Below, in pieces: positions 1 through 12,273 of a stretch of DNA of 64,000 nt (the first letter of the stretch is position 1; each line of letters begins with the position of its first letter). The stretch is from NCBI GenBank assembly GCA_000818945.1, contig KN805387.1, positions 445,903 to 509,902 of the forward strand, given 5' to 3'. Below the pieces are notes generated by a model, which did no database searches, was not told the origin of the DNA, and saw only the letters and a list, made by a program, of their open reading frames with translations. Both the position numbers and the translations under genes were made by a program. The DNA is from Schizochytrium sp. CCTCC M209059. Taxonomy: Eukaryota; Sar; Bigyra; Thraustochytrida; Thraustochytriidae.

Positions 1-671
1 CTTGCAGGACTTGCAATTTCGAGTGGTCGGCAGGGCGGCTTGATCAGCGTGCAAACGGTGGCACGGACGGTATGGACGCACTATTGCTGTGCCCGCAGTG
101 CAGCTCACGTGAGGCCTGTAGAACCCAGCCGTTCCGCCACAGCGTCAAAGGAAAAGTCCACATGGCTGGCTTGCCATTGGGTATGGTCAGCAAACAGCGA
201 GCCAGCCTTCTAGCCCAAGGAAAAAAGGTAACGCGTTGTGCACACACTCGGTTGGCAATTTAATATACTACTACTGCTACCTCATTCTGCAATATGCGTT
301 CACGCGTGCATGCGCGCGCCTCGCGCGCCTTTTGTTGACAAGCGAACTCGCGGTTGTGCCGCACGCACCCGAAAGCAACGTCCCAAAATTGGGCAAGTCG
401 CAAAGAGCCTGGTGGCATGGGTTGGTGGTGGGTACCGGTGCAGCTGTTCCTGCCGTGAAAATCAAAAGCTAGCAGAATTGAAAGCAGCTGAGCGGCCAAA
501 AGCCGCGAAATGGGATGGCCATGGTGGATTCGATCGCGCACCCCCACTGGCAGCTCAGCTGTTTCGAGTTCAGATCGACCGGTCCACACCCGTTTCGACA
601 TGGGTAGAATTCGGTCAGCTTGGCAGAATACTAGCCATCTACCAACGGTTGTGGCTGCCTGTGTATGGAAT

Positions 672-702
672 CAAAGCAAAGCAAAGCAAAGCAAAGCAAA
701 AC
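672..702. repeat. AAAGC pentanucleotide microsatellite
   Basis: About five to six head-to-tail copies of AAAGC, ending in an imperfect AAAAC unit. The complementary motif TTTGC forms longer arrays elsewhere in the window (3571-3614 and 14334-14389). Confidence 0.9.
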
Positions 703-2013
703 AAAAGAAAGCACAGCGAATGGGTGGCCCTGAGAGCGATCTTGCAATGCAAATCATGCACCCGGGCGGCTACTTTTTACCAATGGTGTTGCTTTTTACG
801 CACAGACGAGAGGACAAGAGACACTCACCCGCTTCCGCGCGGGTGCGGGCGGTGAATCCAAGAAACGCATGCCTTCGTTGCCGCACGCACGTTTGCTCCG
901 CTCCATCCCGTCCACCCAAACTAAAACAAACCATTTGGCCCCTGGTTGCGGGTCGCAATCGCAGTCTATGCCGGGGTCCGAGCAGAGCAAACTTCCAGCC
1001 TCGCGCTCCGAGCGGCCTCATTGACCCCGATGGGGCCCCACAGTGCGGCACAGCGTCACATGGCTGGGCCGCCACACCACTCACATTTTCCTCTGTGTAC
1101 TCCTGTTAACTTGTTCTGCTTCCGAATGAGCGTAAAAAAAAACAGCCACGATAAACGAATCGATGGATGCGGATGGCCATGGTTTGATGGATGGTTGGCC
1201 GCGTAAGATTGAACGCTCGCGCGAGAAACCAGCGCAAGCGAACGCGAAAGCGAGGCCATTAGTGGCGGGTGCAGAGCAATGGAGACGCGTTGCCAGGCGC
1301 GTTCACGCTGGACGGCCGTATTGTGGAGTCTCCGAGCAGCCACCCACCGCTGGCGGTCAGTCAGATCCATCTGCCAGCCGCAAAAGCAGCAAAAGCAGCA
1401 AAAGCAGCTAAAGCAGTGCTCGGTCGATCATTCATTTCAATCAAACTTTCTTTGTTTCTTTTTCGGAGGTCGATGCCTGCAGCGAGCGTGCACACGGCAA
1501 GGCACGACTTGACGCGCTCCTCACGAGAATGGAAAGAAAATCCCGTCTTCTCCTTTCTTCGAGCTGCCTTGCCACTCACTGCTGCACACTCCGGCGACGT
1601 GGCTTTGGCTCGCAGTTGCGTGCTGGCAAGCACCCACTCACTCCACCAGGTCCCGCGCACCGCAGTGAGCGAGCGACCTTGTCCATTGTCCAGGGCCGCC
1701 GCCGCGCGCGCCTGGGGACCTGCCAGCCAGTTCGAATCGATTGGTCGATCGCATAAATTCATCATTCATAGCAGCTCAACTCCCGTGATCGCACGCACGC
1801 GCACGCACGTACACACACGCAAGATTCTTGAAACTCCGAGGGCTGCTTTCCTGCGCTGGCTGCTGACCGACTGGCTGCCCGGTGCGGGCTGCCTTGGGCT
1901 GGCTGGCTTGCTTGCTTCCATTCACAGTCGCCAATGGCGCGTTTTGTTCTCTCTCTCGCACTCGCGGCCGGCCTTTGCGGCTTGCTCGTGCACAAGACAA
2001 GGCCTTGCTTTCT

Positions 2014-2061
2014 TTGCCTTGCCTTGCCTCGCCTTGCCTTGCCTCGCCTTGCCTTGCCTTG
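2014..2061. repeat. CCTTG/CCTCG pentanucleotide array
   Basis: About nine tandem 5-mers of the form CCTTG, with two CCTCG variants. It is one of a family of 5-bp arrays confined to intergenic DNA in this window. Confidence 0.9.
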
Positions 2062-3497
2062 ATCATAATAACATCACGAATGAAAGCACGAACGATCGTC
2101 GGAAAAAACAAAACAAAAAACTTTCCTTCCTGCTATCCTTTTTCGGCTCTTTCCCGGTGCAGGAAGCAAGCAACCTGCGCGCACGCAGAAGCGAGCAAGA
2201 CCGTGGTTGCTCGCTCGCAGTCGCTCGCTAGCTTGTTCGCATCTAGCCCGGTCAACTTGAAGCGAGCCACCACTCACAATCGCAGCCGCCGCACTCTCGC
2301 TCGCTCGCTCGCCCACTTACTACTCGATCGAGCGATCGAGCGCTGTCGCGCGGCGATCTTGGATGTCAGGAATAGTAGCCGGATGATGGATGGTTGGCGC
2401 AGCTGGCTAGCTCGCTGCAGCCGTCCCTACTACAGAAGATGGGTCATTCGTCATTCGCTGCGTGCCGCGAACCCGGAATCGCGGCCTCGCCCCGCGCTTC
2501 CCTCTACGAGTTTGCCTCGGACATGGTACAGACTCGTAGGAAGGCACAAATGCGAAGGCCCTGCCTAAACTCGTAGCCTCGGCCGCTTGCGCGATCTTTT
2601 CGCGAACAGGGCGAAACGCGGAAATGGCCTCCGCACGGCGGCTTGGGATAGAGCACTTCACGGACGGCGGCGGCCACTCGCGGCGGGCGCACCCAAATGC
2701 GGCAAAGGGCGGCCGCAAGTGCCGCAAAGCGCGGCCGCGAGGCAGCCAGCGCAGAGCCAGCTGCGGGTGCGGCACGCCGTCTGCCGCTGACGCGGACCAC
2801 TGACTCGCCCTGGGCGCCTCCCGCGTGTGCTAGGGCCCTTACTGCGTTTCGTCTAGCGATGGGGGTGACGCATGGCTGCGAGCAGGCGCACACTCCCGCG
2901 CCGGCGCCAGTGGAACTAAGTTGGCGCTGCGGGCGTCTTTACCGCGTGAAGGTTCTTCCCGCACGCGTGGCGTGAGAGCCGCAGCGTGCCAGTGGCGATT
3001 CCCACACACACGGCCGAGATCGCGGCGCAGTGGGCGAGAGTCGCCCGGGCGGCCCCCGCAGCGCTGCCTGCGCGTCCTCGGGGCCCGGTCCTAGCGTTTT
3101 GCGTCGACGTGCCCTAGTCCCTCCCGCCTGCTCGCGCAGGTCCTGCTTTCTTCCCTTCTTTCTTTTTATTTCTTTCCAATTCTTTTTCTCCGGAAACTTT
3201 CTTTTCCCGTTCAGTTCTCATCACTTATACTTATCCCCGACCTCGGCGCGAGTCGCGGAAACAGGGAAGAAACGCGGTACTCCACTTTCCCGCGCCCGCG
3301 TACACACTGGCGCAAACGCAGCAGCGTCCACTTGCTCGCGCCGACCCGGCGCGAGGGAGAGAGAGAGCCGAAGAGCACCCAGGAGAAGCCGCGCCGGCGC
3401 GCGCACTGCAGATCGATCGCGGCAAACGCGCAGAGGAGACCAGAGTAGGAGCGGAAGATCTTTCCTGAATGGCTGGCTCCGGAAGGAGACACAAACA

Positions 3498-3537
<40 letters not shown>

Positions 3538-3686
3538 AAAGGAAAAGAAAGGAAAGAAAGGAAAGAGTGCTTTGCTTTGCTTTGCTTTGCTTTGCTTTGC
3601 TTTGCTTTGCTTTGCATTGCATTGCATTGCCTTGCGTAGCGTTGCGTTGCGCTGCGTTGCGGCACATTGAATTGCATTGCATTGCG
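3498..3686. repeat. Compound (GAAA)n - (TTTGC)n - (ATTGC/GTTGC)n array
   Basis: A GAAA tetranucleotide run (about ten copies, 3498-3539) passes through a purine-rich bridge into TTTGC pentamers (3571-3614), then ATTGC, GTTGC and GCTGC variants up to about 3686. The graded change of the fifth base suggests expansion with point mutation. It is non-coding in all frames except for spurious low-complexity open frames. Confidence 0.9.
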
Positions 3687-4726
3687 TTTGTCCCCGCGCG
3701 GCTGCTTCCAGGCAGGCTGTCTAGTGCGGCCTGGCTGGCTGTCCCGTTAATCCATCCATCCATCCATCCATCCGTCCGTCCTGGCCAGCCCGCCGCGCCG
3801 CCCTCCGAGCCGTCGAGCCGCGCGCGCAGCCGCTCTGCCGCGGCGCCGCGGCGCGTTTCGGGTGCGCGTCGCGCGTGCTAGCGGCGTTGCCTCGAGGCCT
3901 TGCGCCTCGCACCTGCAGAAAAATCCGGGGCCCCGTGCTCCCTCAATGCGCAGCCACGCGAAACAAAGAAAATAGTACTAAAATAAAAATCGATAATAAA
4001 AAAAAGAAAATGGGAAAAGGACGGAGACAAAAAAAAGTTTCGAGATCTACGCGCGGCGCCGCACCGCACCGCGCTGCGCCGGGAAGGAGAAGAGGCTGCC
4101 TGCACTGCACTGCACTGCACTGCATTGCGCGCACGCACGCACCCGTGTGTAGATAAGTGTGCGTGCGTGCCCGCCCCGCCTGCGTGTATCGATTTGCCGC
4201 ATTCTTTTTCAACTTTCTTTCTTCCCCTGGCGCTGCTCTGCGTCACGGCGCGTCGTCCGCACACGCAGCCGCGCCCAAGCCCGCAGCCGGTCCCGCAGCC
4301 TTCCCTAGCGCGTCGCAGTGGACGCAGACACCGCAGCACGCCCCACGAGCGCGCGCAGCACTGGGCGCGCGTGGCGCAGGGGCGAGGGGGGGCGCTGCGG
4401 GGAGGCCGGCGGCCCTGGTCCCGCTGCTCGCGCTGCTCGCGCAGGCCGGCGCGAAAGATCGGGCGGCTCCGGAGGGGGCGCGAAGGCGGCGCGAAGTGGA
4501 CGCCGCGTCGCCGGGGGCGGCAGCACAGCAGCGAGCGGCAGCAGCAGCTGCTCCCGGCCCCTCCGACGACCGCGGCGGCGGCCTGGAAGCGCGCGGGCGT
4601 CGCGCCGGGGCGAGTCGACTCGCCTCGCCCCGCCTCGCCTCGATTCGCCTCGGCCGACTCGCCTCGGTTTGGGCTGGAGTTGCGATGCGAGAGCGTGCGA
4701 AAGAAAATGGAAAATGAAAGAGGTAA

Positions 4727-4758
<32 letters not shown>

Positions 4759-4938
4759 AGAAAGAAAGAAAAGAAAGGGAAAAAGGAAAAGGAAAGGGGG
4801 AAAAGGAGGAAGAAAAGAGGAAAAGAAAAGAAAAGGAAAGAAGGACGAGGCGCGGCGGCGGCGGCAGCCAGCAGAAGCAGCAGGCCGAGCAAACCCGCAA
4901 CCAGCAAACCCAAATCAAACCAACTCAGAAACACGCAC

Positions 4939-4965
4939 GCAGCAGCAGCAGCAGCAGCAGCAGCA
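4939..4965. repeat. CAG/AGC triplet run just upstream of the glutamine synthetase start
   Basis: Nine AGC units lie 18 nt before the ATG at 4983, presumably in the 5' UTR. A similar CAG run sits in front of the immunophilin start at 55231, so two well-expressed-looking genes share this leader feature. Confidence 0.7.
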
Positions 4966-4982
4966 AGAAGAAAAGAAGCAAG

Positions 4983-6038
4983 ATGCCCGACTACGTCCTC
5001 GCCGAGTACGTCTGGATTGACGCCGATGGCGGCTACCGCTGCAAGACCCGTGTGATGCACGGCAAGAAGTCCGTCAAGCTTGGCGACCTCCCCTCGTGGA
5101 ACTACGATGGCTCCTCGACCGGCCAGGCCCCCGGTGATGACTCCGAGGTCATCCTCGAGCCCCAGGCTATCTATGCCGACCCCTTCCGCGGCGGCAACAA
5201 CCTGCTCGTGCTCTGCGACACCTACACCCCCCAGGGCGAGCCCATCCCCACCAACACCCGCGCCCCCGCCAAGGCCATCTTCGACATGGACACCTCGCTT
5301 GTCCCCTGGTTCGGCATTGAGCAGGAGTACACCCTCTTCAAGGACGGCACTCCCCTCGGCTGGCCCAAGTCCAAGGCGCGCGCCTTCGGCGGCCCCACCG
5401 TTCAGCTCGGCTACCCCGGACCCCAGGGCCCGTACTACTGCGCTGCCGGCGCTGACGTCGCCTTCGGTCGTGAGATTGTCGAGGAGCACCTCGCCATGTG
5501 CCTCGAGGCTGGCCTCAACGTCTCCGGCATCAACGCCGAGGTCATGCCCGGCCAGTGGGAGTACCAGGTCGGCCCCTGCGTCGGCATCGACTCCGGTGAC
5601 CACCACCACATGTCGCGCTACATCCTCAACCGCGTCTGCGAGAAGCACGGCGTCATCGCCTCGCTCGACCCCAAGCCCGTCCCCGGCGACTGGAACGGTG
5701 CCGGCTGCCACACCAACTTCTCCACCAAGCCCATGCGCGAGGAGAAGGACGGCTATGAGAACTACATCGTCCCCGCCATCGAGCGCCTCGGCCAGAAGCA
5801 CGCCGAGCACATCGCCGCCTACGGTGAGGGCAACGAGCTTCGCCTCACCGGCGGCCACGAGACCGCCTCTATTGACGAGTTCTCCTGGGGTGTTGCCAAC
5901 CGTGGCGCCTCGGTCCGCGTCGGCAACCAGACCAAGGAGGAGGGCCGTGGCTACCTCGAGGACCGCCGCCCGGCCTCCAACATGGACCCGTACCGCGTGA
6001 CCTCTATGATCTTCCACACTACGTCGATCGATGTGTAA
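4983..6038 (+). CDS. Glutamine synthetase, type II (GSII)
   Basis: This 351-residue protein is predicted to make glutamine from glutamate, ammonia and ATP. It matches eukaryotic GSII along its whole length: the N-terminal beta-grasp region (AEYVWIDADGG, then WNYDGSSTGQAPG), the metal/ATP segment around WFGIEQEYTLF, the PGQWEYQVGP segment, the GDWNGAGCHTNFST ATP-binding block, and the C-terminal NRGASVRVG and YLEDRRPASNMDPY blocks. The frame stays open about 860 nt upstream, but only through low-complexity Arg/Lys-rich sequence. The family-conserved MPDYVLAEY start at 4983 was therefore chosen. No transit peptide is evident, so a cytosolic enzyme is likely. Codons end overwhelmingly in C, suggesting high expression. 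The gene is a single exon and the next gene (MATE) is on the same strand. Confidence 0.98.
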   Translation: MPDYVLAEYVWIDADGGYRCKTRVMHGKKSVKLGDLPSWNYDGSSTGQAPGDDSEVILEPQAIYADPFRGGNNLLVLCDTYTPQGEPIPTNTRAPAKAIFDMDTSLVPWFGIEQEYTLFKDGTPLGWPKSKARAFGGPTVQLGYPGPQGPYYCAAGADVAFGREIVEEHLAMCLEAGLNVSGINAEVMPGQWEYQVGPCVGIDSGDHHHMSRYILNRVCEKHGVIASLDPKPVPGDWNGAGCHTNFSTKPMREEKDGYENYIVPAIERLGQKHAEHIAAYGEGNELRLTGGHETASIDEFSWGVANRGASVRVGNQTKEEGRGYLEDRRPASNMDPYRVTSMIFHTTSIDV

Positions 6039-7504
6039 AACCTTCAATAATTTTCGTTTTCTGTGAACCAATCACGATTCGAACTTTTCTTGTCATGCCA
6101 CCATTCTTTTCTTGCCGCACAGGGTTATTCATAGCTTGAGCTAGCTGCCTGGCCTGCTCAGCTTCTTCGAGTCGAAGTCGTGCAATGATGACGTATACAG
6201 AGAAAACCCGGAGCGCTTGCAGAACAATCTGAACCACCTCATCTAGTTCATCCTTGTGTGGCTTGGCTAATTTTGGCTTGAGCACATTCTCTTCCGCAGT
6301 CCTTTCTCATAATTTACCGGCCACGTCGGACTCCGAGACTCCAGCGTATATAATACGTTCATTTCTCATCAATGACCGACCGACCGTCCGTCTTGAAATT
6401 CGAGCACATCTTCCTTTCTCGGCCACGCAACGCAACTCAAGACAGGTCTTCGGTGCTACCTATCCACCCTTCCTCCAATCGAGCAAGCATCCAAGCCAAG
6501 ATAAGACAACTCACAGTCAAGACAAGGCAAGACAAACAAATCCTCGTAGCCATCATTCTCATCTCACGAGCGACCATTTGCTGCAACTGCAACCGCAGCC
6601 AACCATCGTCGCCCATCTCAAACCGAACCTCCGAACGCTCGTTCTCGCGCCACGCTCAGTGACCTCGCGATCAGACCATCGCTTTCTGTCCACGCTTGCA
6701 CTTGCTGCTCCGCCACGTGCCGTGCCGTGAGCCGGGGGCTCCGAGCCTGCCGTGAGCGAGGCAGGCGCTTGCTTTCTTCTCCTCAGCTCTAAACAAGGTC
6801 ATCAGTTCTGCCCTCTCCTCTCCGGGCTGGGTCTTCCGAGCTCGCCTTCTTCTTCAAGAGCGCGGCGCCCGCCATCTGGCCGCTGCCGGTCCTTCTTCGA
6901 TCGTTCGGTCGTTCACGTCTCTCCACGTCCAAGCTGTGCCCGCGCCGCCTCGCCTCCGGGGTTTCATCGCCCGCGTCAGTCCCTGAGATTGGCTGGCCAG
7001 GCGCGGCCGCTCTCTGTGTCTTTTGTGGTGGCCGGGTGCTGGATGGTTTAGGCCTACTAGGCCTAGACTGGTTTGGTTGGTCGACCGACACTTTGATTGA
7101 TTGTCAGTGATTGATTGATTGATTGATCGATTGATCGATTGTTTCCTACCTCTGTCTGCCTGGCTCTCTCTCTCTCTCTGTATGTAGCATGTACGTATGT
7201 ATACTATGCATGTACGTATACGTATGGCTGGCTGGTTCTTGGCGAGCAATGCGACGAGAGCAAAGATTGAAGCGCCAGCGCCTCACGCCGGGTGAACGCC
7301 AACCAGCGGCGCGCCGCCAAATCCGAACACGCTCGCTGCCTGGTCCGCGACCGCGCGCGCGACCGCCCCACGCGCTGAACGTGGCAGAACCCCGCGCGCA
7401 GCGCGACGCCGCCCTGCCTGCCTCGCGTGCGAGCAAAGGCGCATCGACAGGAGTCGCGAGCGAGCGAGGTCGCGCGCACGCCCAGCTCATTCATCCACGT
7501 GAAA
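6039..7504. other. Intergenic region between glutamine synthetase and the MATE gene
   Basis: No supportable gene. It contains the glutamine synthetase 3' UTR, a TATA-like GTATATAAT at about 6345-6353, short GATT/GATC repeats (7100-7142), a CT run (7165-7178) and ACGTAT-rich sequence (7190-7223). The last few hundred bases are the probable promoter and leader of the transporter. Confidence 0.5.
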
Positions 7505-9226
7505 ATGGCGCAGGTCGGTGTCCAGGACGACGACCGCCTTGACAGAGGCCTGCTCGCAGGGCACGCCGACGACGCGGTGAACGGCAATGAGACCAACGAG
7601 AACGGCCAGGACAATGGCATCGCCTCCAGGCCCGAGGACGTCGAGTTTTGGCATGAAATGAAGGAGCTCAGCGTGCTCTCGCTCCCCGTCGCGCTTTCCA
7701 CCCTCTGCCGCCTCGTCATCATTAACACCGATACCGCCTTCCTCGGACATCTCGGCAAGAGAGAGCTCACCGCCGCTAGCTTTGGAGGCACCTGGAACCA
7801 GTTCCTCAGCAACATCGTCTTTGCACCCGGATACGCCCTCAACTCCCTCGGAAGCCAGGCCATCGGCGCCGGTAACCCCAAACTTGCTGGTGTGTGGCTC
7901 CAGCTCGCCATCTTCGTGACCACGATCATGTGCATCCCCGTCCTCGCGGGATACCTCCTTACCAAGCCCGTCGTTGCGCTCATGGTCGACTCCGATGGCG
8001 TGCCCGAACTTGCCCAGGAATTCAACAACGTCTCCATGCTCGTCCTCTGGCCCATGGTCATGTACATGATCATCCGCCAGTACTTTCAGTCCATGCAAAT
8101 CGTCACGCCCGCCATGGTCGTATCCGGCCTCACCGTCGGCGTCAACTATGCCATGAACTACATCTTCGTGCCCCCTGACGGTCTCTTCCGCTGGGGCATC
8201 AAGGGAAGTCCTTTTGCCACCTTCATTTCCATGCTCTTCCAAATTGGTTGCTTCACCACCTACACTGTCGTCATTCGCGGCTACCACAAGCCGTACTGGG
8301 GCGGATGGTCCTGGGACTTCCTTGCAAAGTCTCGCGTCGCTCGCTTTTCCAAGATGGTCCTTCCCATGGCTGTCGGCATTGTCCTCGAAAACTCCGGCCT
8401 TCAAATGATCTCCTTCTCCACCGGTCGCATCGGTACCGAGGAGAATCGCGAATCTCTCATCGCCGGTAATGCCATTCTCGCCAGTCTTTGGGGCGTACTC
8501 TGGTCCCTCTATTGGGGCTGCGGTCTCGCGCTCCAAGTCCGCGTCGGCGCCTACCTCGGCCAGGGCAACGTCTACGGCGCCAAGCTTGTCGCGCGTATCT
8601 CCATCGTCCTCGTCGTCATCATTTGCTTCCTCGTCGGCCTCTTCACCTTTCTCTTCCGCGTTCAGATCGCAAAGCTCTTCTCCACCGAGCAAGAGGTCAT
8701 CGACGTCGTCGATGGCGCCATGTATGCCCTCGTCATTGACTACTTTACGGCATGCATGGCTCTTTGCGCCGTCAACCTTCTTGAGGCCATGGCGCAGAAC
8801 CGCATCCTTGCCTTTACCCTTTCCGCCGGCATGTGGTGTGTCCAGGTCCCCTGCGCACTTCTCTTTGCCTACAAGATTCCCTACTTCAAGGACCACCCCG
8901 TTCGCGGCATCTGGATGGGCCAGGTTTGCGGCGAGGTCTTCAAGCTCGTCGTCCTCTGGACCTACATTGCTCGTCTTGACTGGGACAAAATGTGCAGGGA
9001 GGCAAAGGAGCGCTCAGAGGCCAACGAGACCACCGATGAGGCTGACGAGCAGCTCGAGCACCTTCTCGAGGAGGAGGATCCCAACTTTGAGGAAGAGTCC
9101 CAGGCCATCCCCATCACCCGCTCTCACCACCTTGACACCGCCGAGGCCATCGCCTCGACCATGCAGGCGGGATCACCGAGCCCCTTTATTGGCTCTCGCT
9201 CCCCCAAGTTTGTTCGCCAAATGTAA
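7505..9226 (+). CDS. MATE family multidrug/toxin extrusion transporter
   Basis: This 573-residue polytopic membrane protein belongs to the MATE (MatE/NorM) cation-coupled efflux family. The N-terminal 50 residues are acidic and soluble. Transport core segments follow: LSVLSLPVALSTLCRLVII, then NTDTAFLGHLGKRELTAA (the family block near TM1-2), LNSLGSQAIGAGN, and a second half beginning around PMAVGIVLENSGLQMISF, giving the 6+6 pseudo-repeat. The C-terminal 60 residues are an acidic and Ser-rich cytosolic tail. The ATG at 7505 gives the conserved start-to-TM1 distance; a longer frame upstream reads through GC-rich non-coding sequence. Substrate and membrane (plasma membrane or vacuole) cannot be told from sequence. 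The gene is a single exon. Confidence 0.95.
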   Translation: MAQVGVQDDDRLDRGLLAGHADDAVNGNETNENGQDNGIASRPEDVEFWHEMKELSVLSLPVALSTLCRLVIINTDTAFLGHLGKRELTAASFGGTWNQFLSNIVFAPGYALNSLGSQAIGAGNPKLAGVWLQLAIFVTTIMCIPVLAGYLLTKPVVALMVDSDGVPELAQEFNNVSMLVLWPMVMYMIIRQYFQSMQIVTPAMVVSGLTVGVNYAMNYIFVPPDGLFRWGIKGSPFATFISMLFQIGCFTTYTVVIRGYHKPYWGGWSWDFLAKSRVARFSKMVLPMAVGIVLENSGLQMISFSTGRIGTEENRESLIAGNAILASLWGVLWSLYWGCGLALQVRVGAYLGQGNVYGAKLVARISIVLVVIICFLVGLFTFLFRVQIAKLFSTEQEVIDVVDGAMYALVIDYFTACMALCAVNLLEAMAQNRILAFTLSAGMWCVQVPCALLFAYKIPYFKDHPVRGIWMGQVCGEVFKLVVLWTYIARLDWDKMCREAKERSEANETTDEADEQLEHLLEEEDPNFEEESQAIPITRSHHLDTAEAIASTMQAGSPSPFIGSRSPKFVRQM

Positions 9227-9972
9227 ACTGGCACGGCAACTGTTGCCTATCCGTCCTGTGGATGCCTTTCTTCTTTCGAACCCACGCTTTTGCCTTTTAT
9301 TCCTAGGCAGACAAGCAAAAATGCATCATTAGCATCATTCTTTACCGTCCCGTGCAATTGCGCCCGTTCGCGATTACGTCTGTCCTTCTGATCCGTCCCT
9401 TGACGGGAGGCAAAGAAGCGAAGAAGAAAGAGCTCGCCCGTGCACGCGCACACATTGCTAGTCCTCGTCACGAGAATAATCGTCGTCTCATGTATAGCAA
9501 ATCAAGCTAACATCAGTCGCCTTGCCCAAACTGATCTTCTTCTTTGCAATCAACTCTCCATGACCTTGCTTGCCTTAACATCCTTGTTTCGCTTCGTCGT
9601 CGAGTTTCAACCCTTTTGCTCAAACATATCCACGCTCCTTCATCATTTCTCTCACCCAAAGCGCCAGCCATGGCAATCAACAACGTTGACGAGACGGACG
9701 ATCCCGACGCTCACATCTTTCGTGCACGATACCTCACAACGGCCATATTGAGCGCAGATAAGCGCCATACTTGTCACAGATCATCCATCACCTATATTCA
9801 ACCCAAAACAGTAGTAAGCAGCAGCAAGAGAGAGCGCCACGCGCGGACGGGTGGACGGACGAACGCACGCACGCACGTATTGATTGCCGCGCTCCTGCTC
9901 GGGGGAGCGGGGGCTCTCCTCGTCGTGAGCGAGCGAATCGTTTTTCTCCCAGCAAAAAAAAAACATCACATC
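9227..9972. other. Intergenic region before the EF-hand/p25-like gene
   Basis: About 750 nt with no supportable gene. The downstream frame is open back to about 9544, but this part reads as low-conservation sequence and the region just before 9973 is A-rich, as expected for a leader. It must hold the MATE terminator and the promoter of the next gene. Confidence 0.5.
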
Positions 9973-12238
9973 ATGGAAACCAAGCCGATGACGCGCTCCT
10001 TGGTCCTTGACACATTGCAAGGAGACGCGCGTTCCTCGCGCATAGACAGTGCAGCCATGTGCTCAATCGAGAGTCGCGACGGCTCCAACGCCGTCGCGGT
10101 GTCAAGTTCACAGGCAAAAGAACTCAGGAGCATCTTCACCAAGTATTGCAATTATGGCGCCCCGCAGCAGGTAAAGCGACCTGAGCGCTTGACAGGACCA
10201 AAGTTTGAGCGTCTGCTGCGTGATACAAATCTCTTCCCCATGCTATCAGAGCAGCAACGCCACCTTTTCCGAGCCCTTTACCTCGATGACATGGACATGC
10301 AAATGGACTTTTCGGATTTCCTCCGTGCTCTTGGTCATATTGCGGCCTCGAGCCTTGCCAGTCAGCCCCAAAAGTCTTCAAGACCTGCCTCCTCTCCTTT
10401 GGCGTCGTCGCCTCTATCATTTTCAAGAGCGGTGCATCGTCTTCTTGAAGAACACTTGAAAGTTTGCAACCAAATTGAGGAAAGCACCGCTTCCGTTGAC
10501 CCGCTTCACAGTGCTAGTTCTCCAAGTAAGGTGCTTGACCATGACGAGAGCAACTCGCCGCAAGATATTAACTCGCCAATCGCGCCAGCTGAAGACGAAT
10601 TTGCAAACGCCGACCAGTTCTCTTCAGAGTGCAGCAACACCAAAGATCAGCCTCACGAGGAGCACCAAAAGGGTGCCGCCCATATTACGGAGAATTCTGC
10701 TCTTGATTCTCATCAAATCGACGAAGCACCCCTCTCAATGCACAGCGTGGGTACTTTTGAGAGCGGTCACGGTCTTTTGGTCTCACCGTGCAGCCGCGAC
10801 GCAGATTTTGAGGAAGCCGACTCTGAATCGACTACCAGTACGCAAGCCTTTACAATCGTTTCGGACGCCTTCCCTCTCGACCCTGCTTCGGCCATCCTGC
10901 GCAAACCTGTCGGTCCCGAGCTTGTACAGATCGGCGCGGCAGAGGTTGAGCTTTTACACAACATATTTGAGCAGTATGCTCCGCATTGGTGTTCCGGTGC
11001 AGGCAAAGATTTTTTGGCACGGCGATGCTTGCGCTCGCGTCCTTTACACGCGACTTCGCCCAAACGCTCTTCGCTCAAACGTCCTCGCTTCATCTGGACA
11101 ACGTCCATGTGCTTTGGTGGCTTTGCCAGCTTTGCCCAAGACTTTCAAATCGCAAGTGCAGACAACAAGGACCTTGAAGCAGCCTTTTTGGCAACGCTTG
11201 GCATTCAACAACGTCACCTTTGGCATCGCGCTCTTTCCTTTCATGACTTTGTTCGTGCAGCAGCTGGGCTCGTGACCCTCCAGGCGAAGCGAAAATCTTC
11301 CGAAACGAACGTTTTTACGCCTTTTGAACATTCCATGCAACAACTCATTCAGACGTGCCAATCACATTTTATACCGCAGTGTACGCTTGGGATGATCAAC
11401 CAAGAAGGAGAAGAAGACTGTGCGTCGTGCGCAGATCCTTATGCAGTTGTCCGCGTCGATCTTCACACGCTCCCCAGCGTCTGCCACCAAGACCCCGCCT
11501 CGCAACAACTTCTCGAAGACGCTCGCACCTCCCTTCAAGCCATATTTAATCACTACTGCGAACATAAATCCGTCACCAAGACGAGCTTGGAGCCATGTCG
11601 AGGAGCTCGGTGCGCGGGCCCTCAGCCGTTACTGCCTGAGACTGCCTTCATGGCGTTTTGCAAAGACTTTGAACTCTCACCACGCTTTCTTAGCGAAGTC
11701 CAGCTCTCTTCGCTTTTTCAGATTCAGGCGCGAAGAATGTTTGATTCACGTCGTGAGGGAGGGTTGGGCATCGCCATTGGCACCACCACGGTTTCAGACC
11801 CTCTCGAAGCAAAGCGAATCTCTTTCCCTGCATTTGTAGCTGTGCTCGCTCATGCAGCTATCAAGGCGCTCTCGAGGTACCCGTACGAGCGCCTCGCCTC
11901 CACACCGCATGAAAAGATCGCGCTTCTCTTCAAGCGTATGCAGGTCTCTCAAGCCTTTGCAGACATTCTCGGTCCCACTGCTGCTCTACAGCCGAATCTT
12001 TACACCCAAAAGGAATCCGCCGCAAACGCTGTTTCTGCACATGAATGCGACGATTTGCGTCTCAAGACCCGACGAAAGGCAAGCAGACCCGCTTCGCTCT
12101 TGTCAAACGCCTCGACCTCTTCGTCCTCTTCGTCCTCTTCGACCTCTTCCATCTCGACCGTAGTTTCTCCTTGCGCCTTGCCAGTCCCCTCGCAGCTCTG
12201 CGCAATACCGCCTCAGCACGTCCCGCCGGGACTCGCTA

Positions 12239-12273
<35 letters not shown>

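Larger units (their letters stand above)
1..4982. other. Non-coding, repeat-rich region upstream of glutamine synthetase
   Basis: I see no convincing gene here. The open frames are short, overlap on both strands, lack family motifs and are dominated by Arg/Ala/Ser/Pro from GC-rich DNA. The region holds many microsatellites: AAAGC pentamers (672-702), CCTTG pentamers (2014-2061), a GAAA run (3498-3539), TTTGC/ATTGC pentamers (3569-3686), ATCC (3753-3777), TGCAC (4105-4122), a second GAAA tract (4725-4775) and a CAG run (4939-4965). The last kilobase probably includes the promoter and a purine-rich 5' UTR of the downstream gene. A spliced 5' UTR or an RNA gene cannot be excluded from sequence alone. 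Confidence 0.6.

Noticed and set aside
2396..2475. tRNA-like A-box (TGGCGCAGCTGG)
   Set aside because: No B-box and no acceptor-stem pairing at the required distances.
672..3686. CRISPR-like repeat structure
   Set aside because: Repeats are 4-5 bp tandem microsatellites without unique spacers.
4125..4982. In-frame N-terminal extension of glutamine synthetase
   Set aside because: It encodes Arg/Lys/Gln-rich low-complexity sequence from GC-rich and GAAA-repeat DNA. The family start MPDYVLAEY is at 4983.
4305..6071. Long minus-strand open frame antisense to glutamine synthetase
   Set aside because: It mirrors C-ending codons of the sense gene (Val/Gly/Leu/Asp-rich product) and has no motifs.
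7487..8896. Minus-strand open frame opposite the MATE gene
   Set aside because: It is an antisense shadow of a GC3-rich gene; the product is Gly/Asp/Glu-rich without family features.
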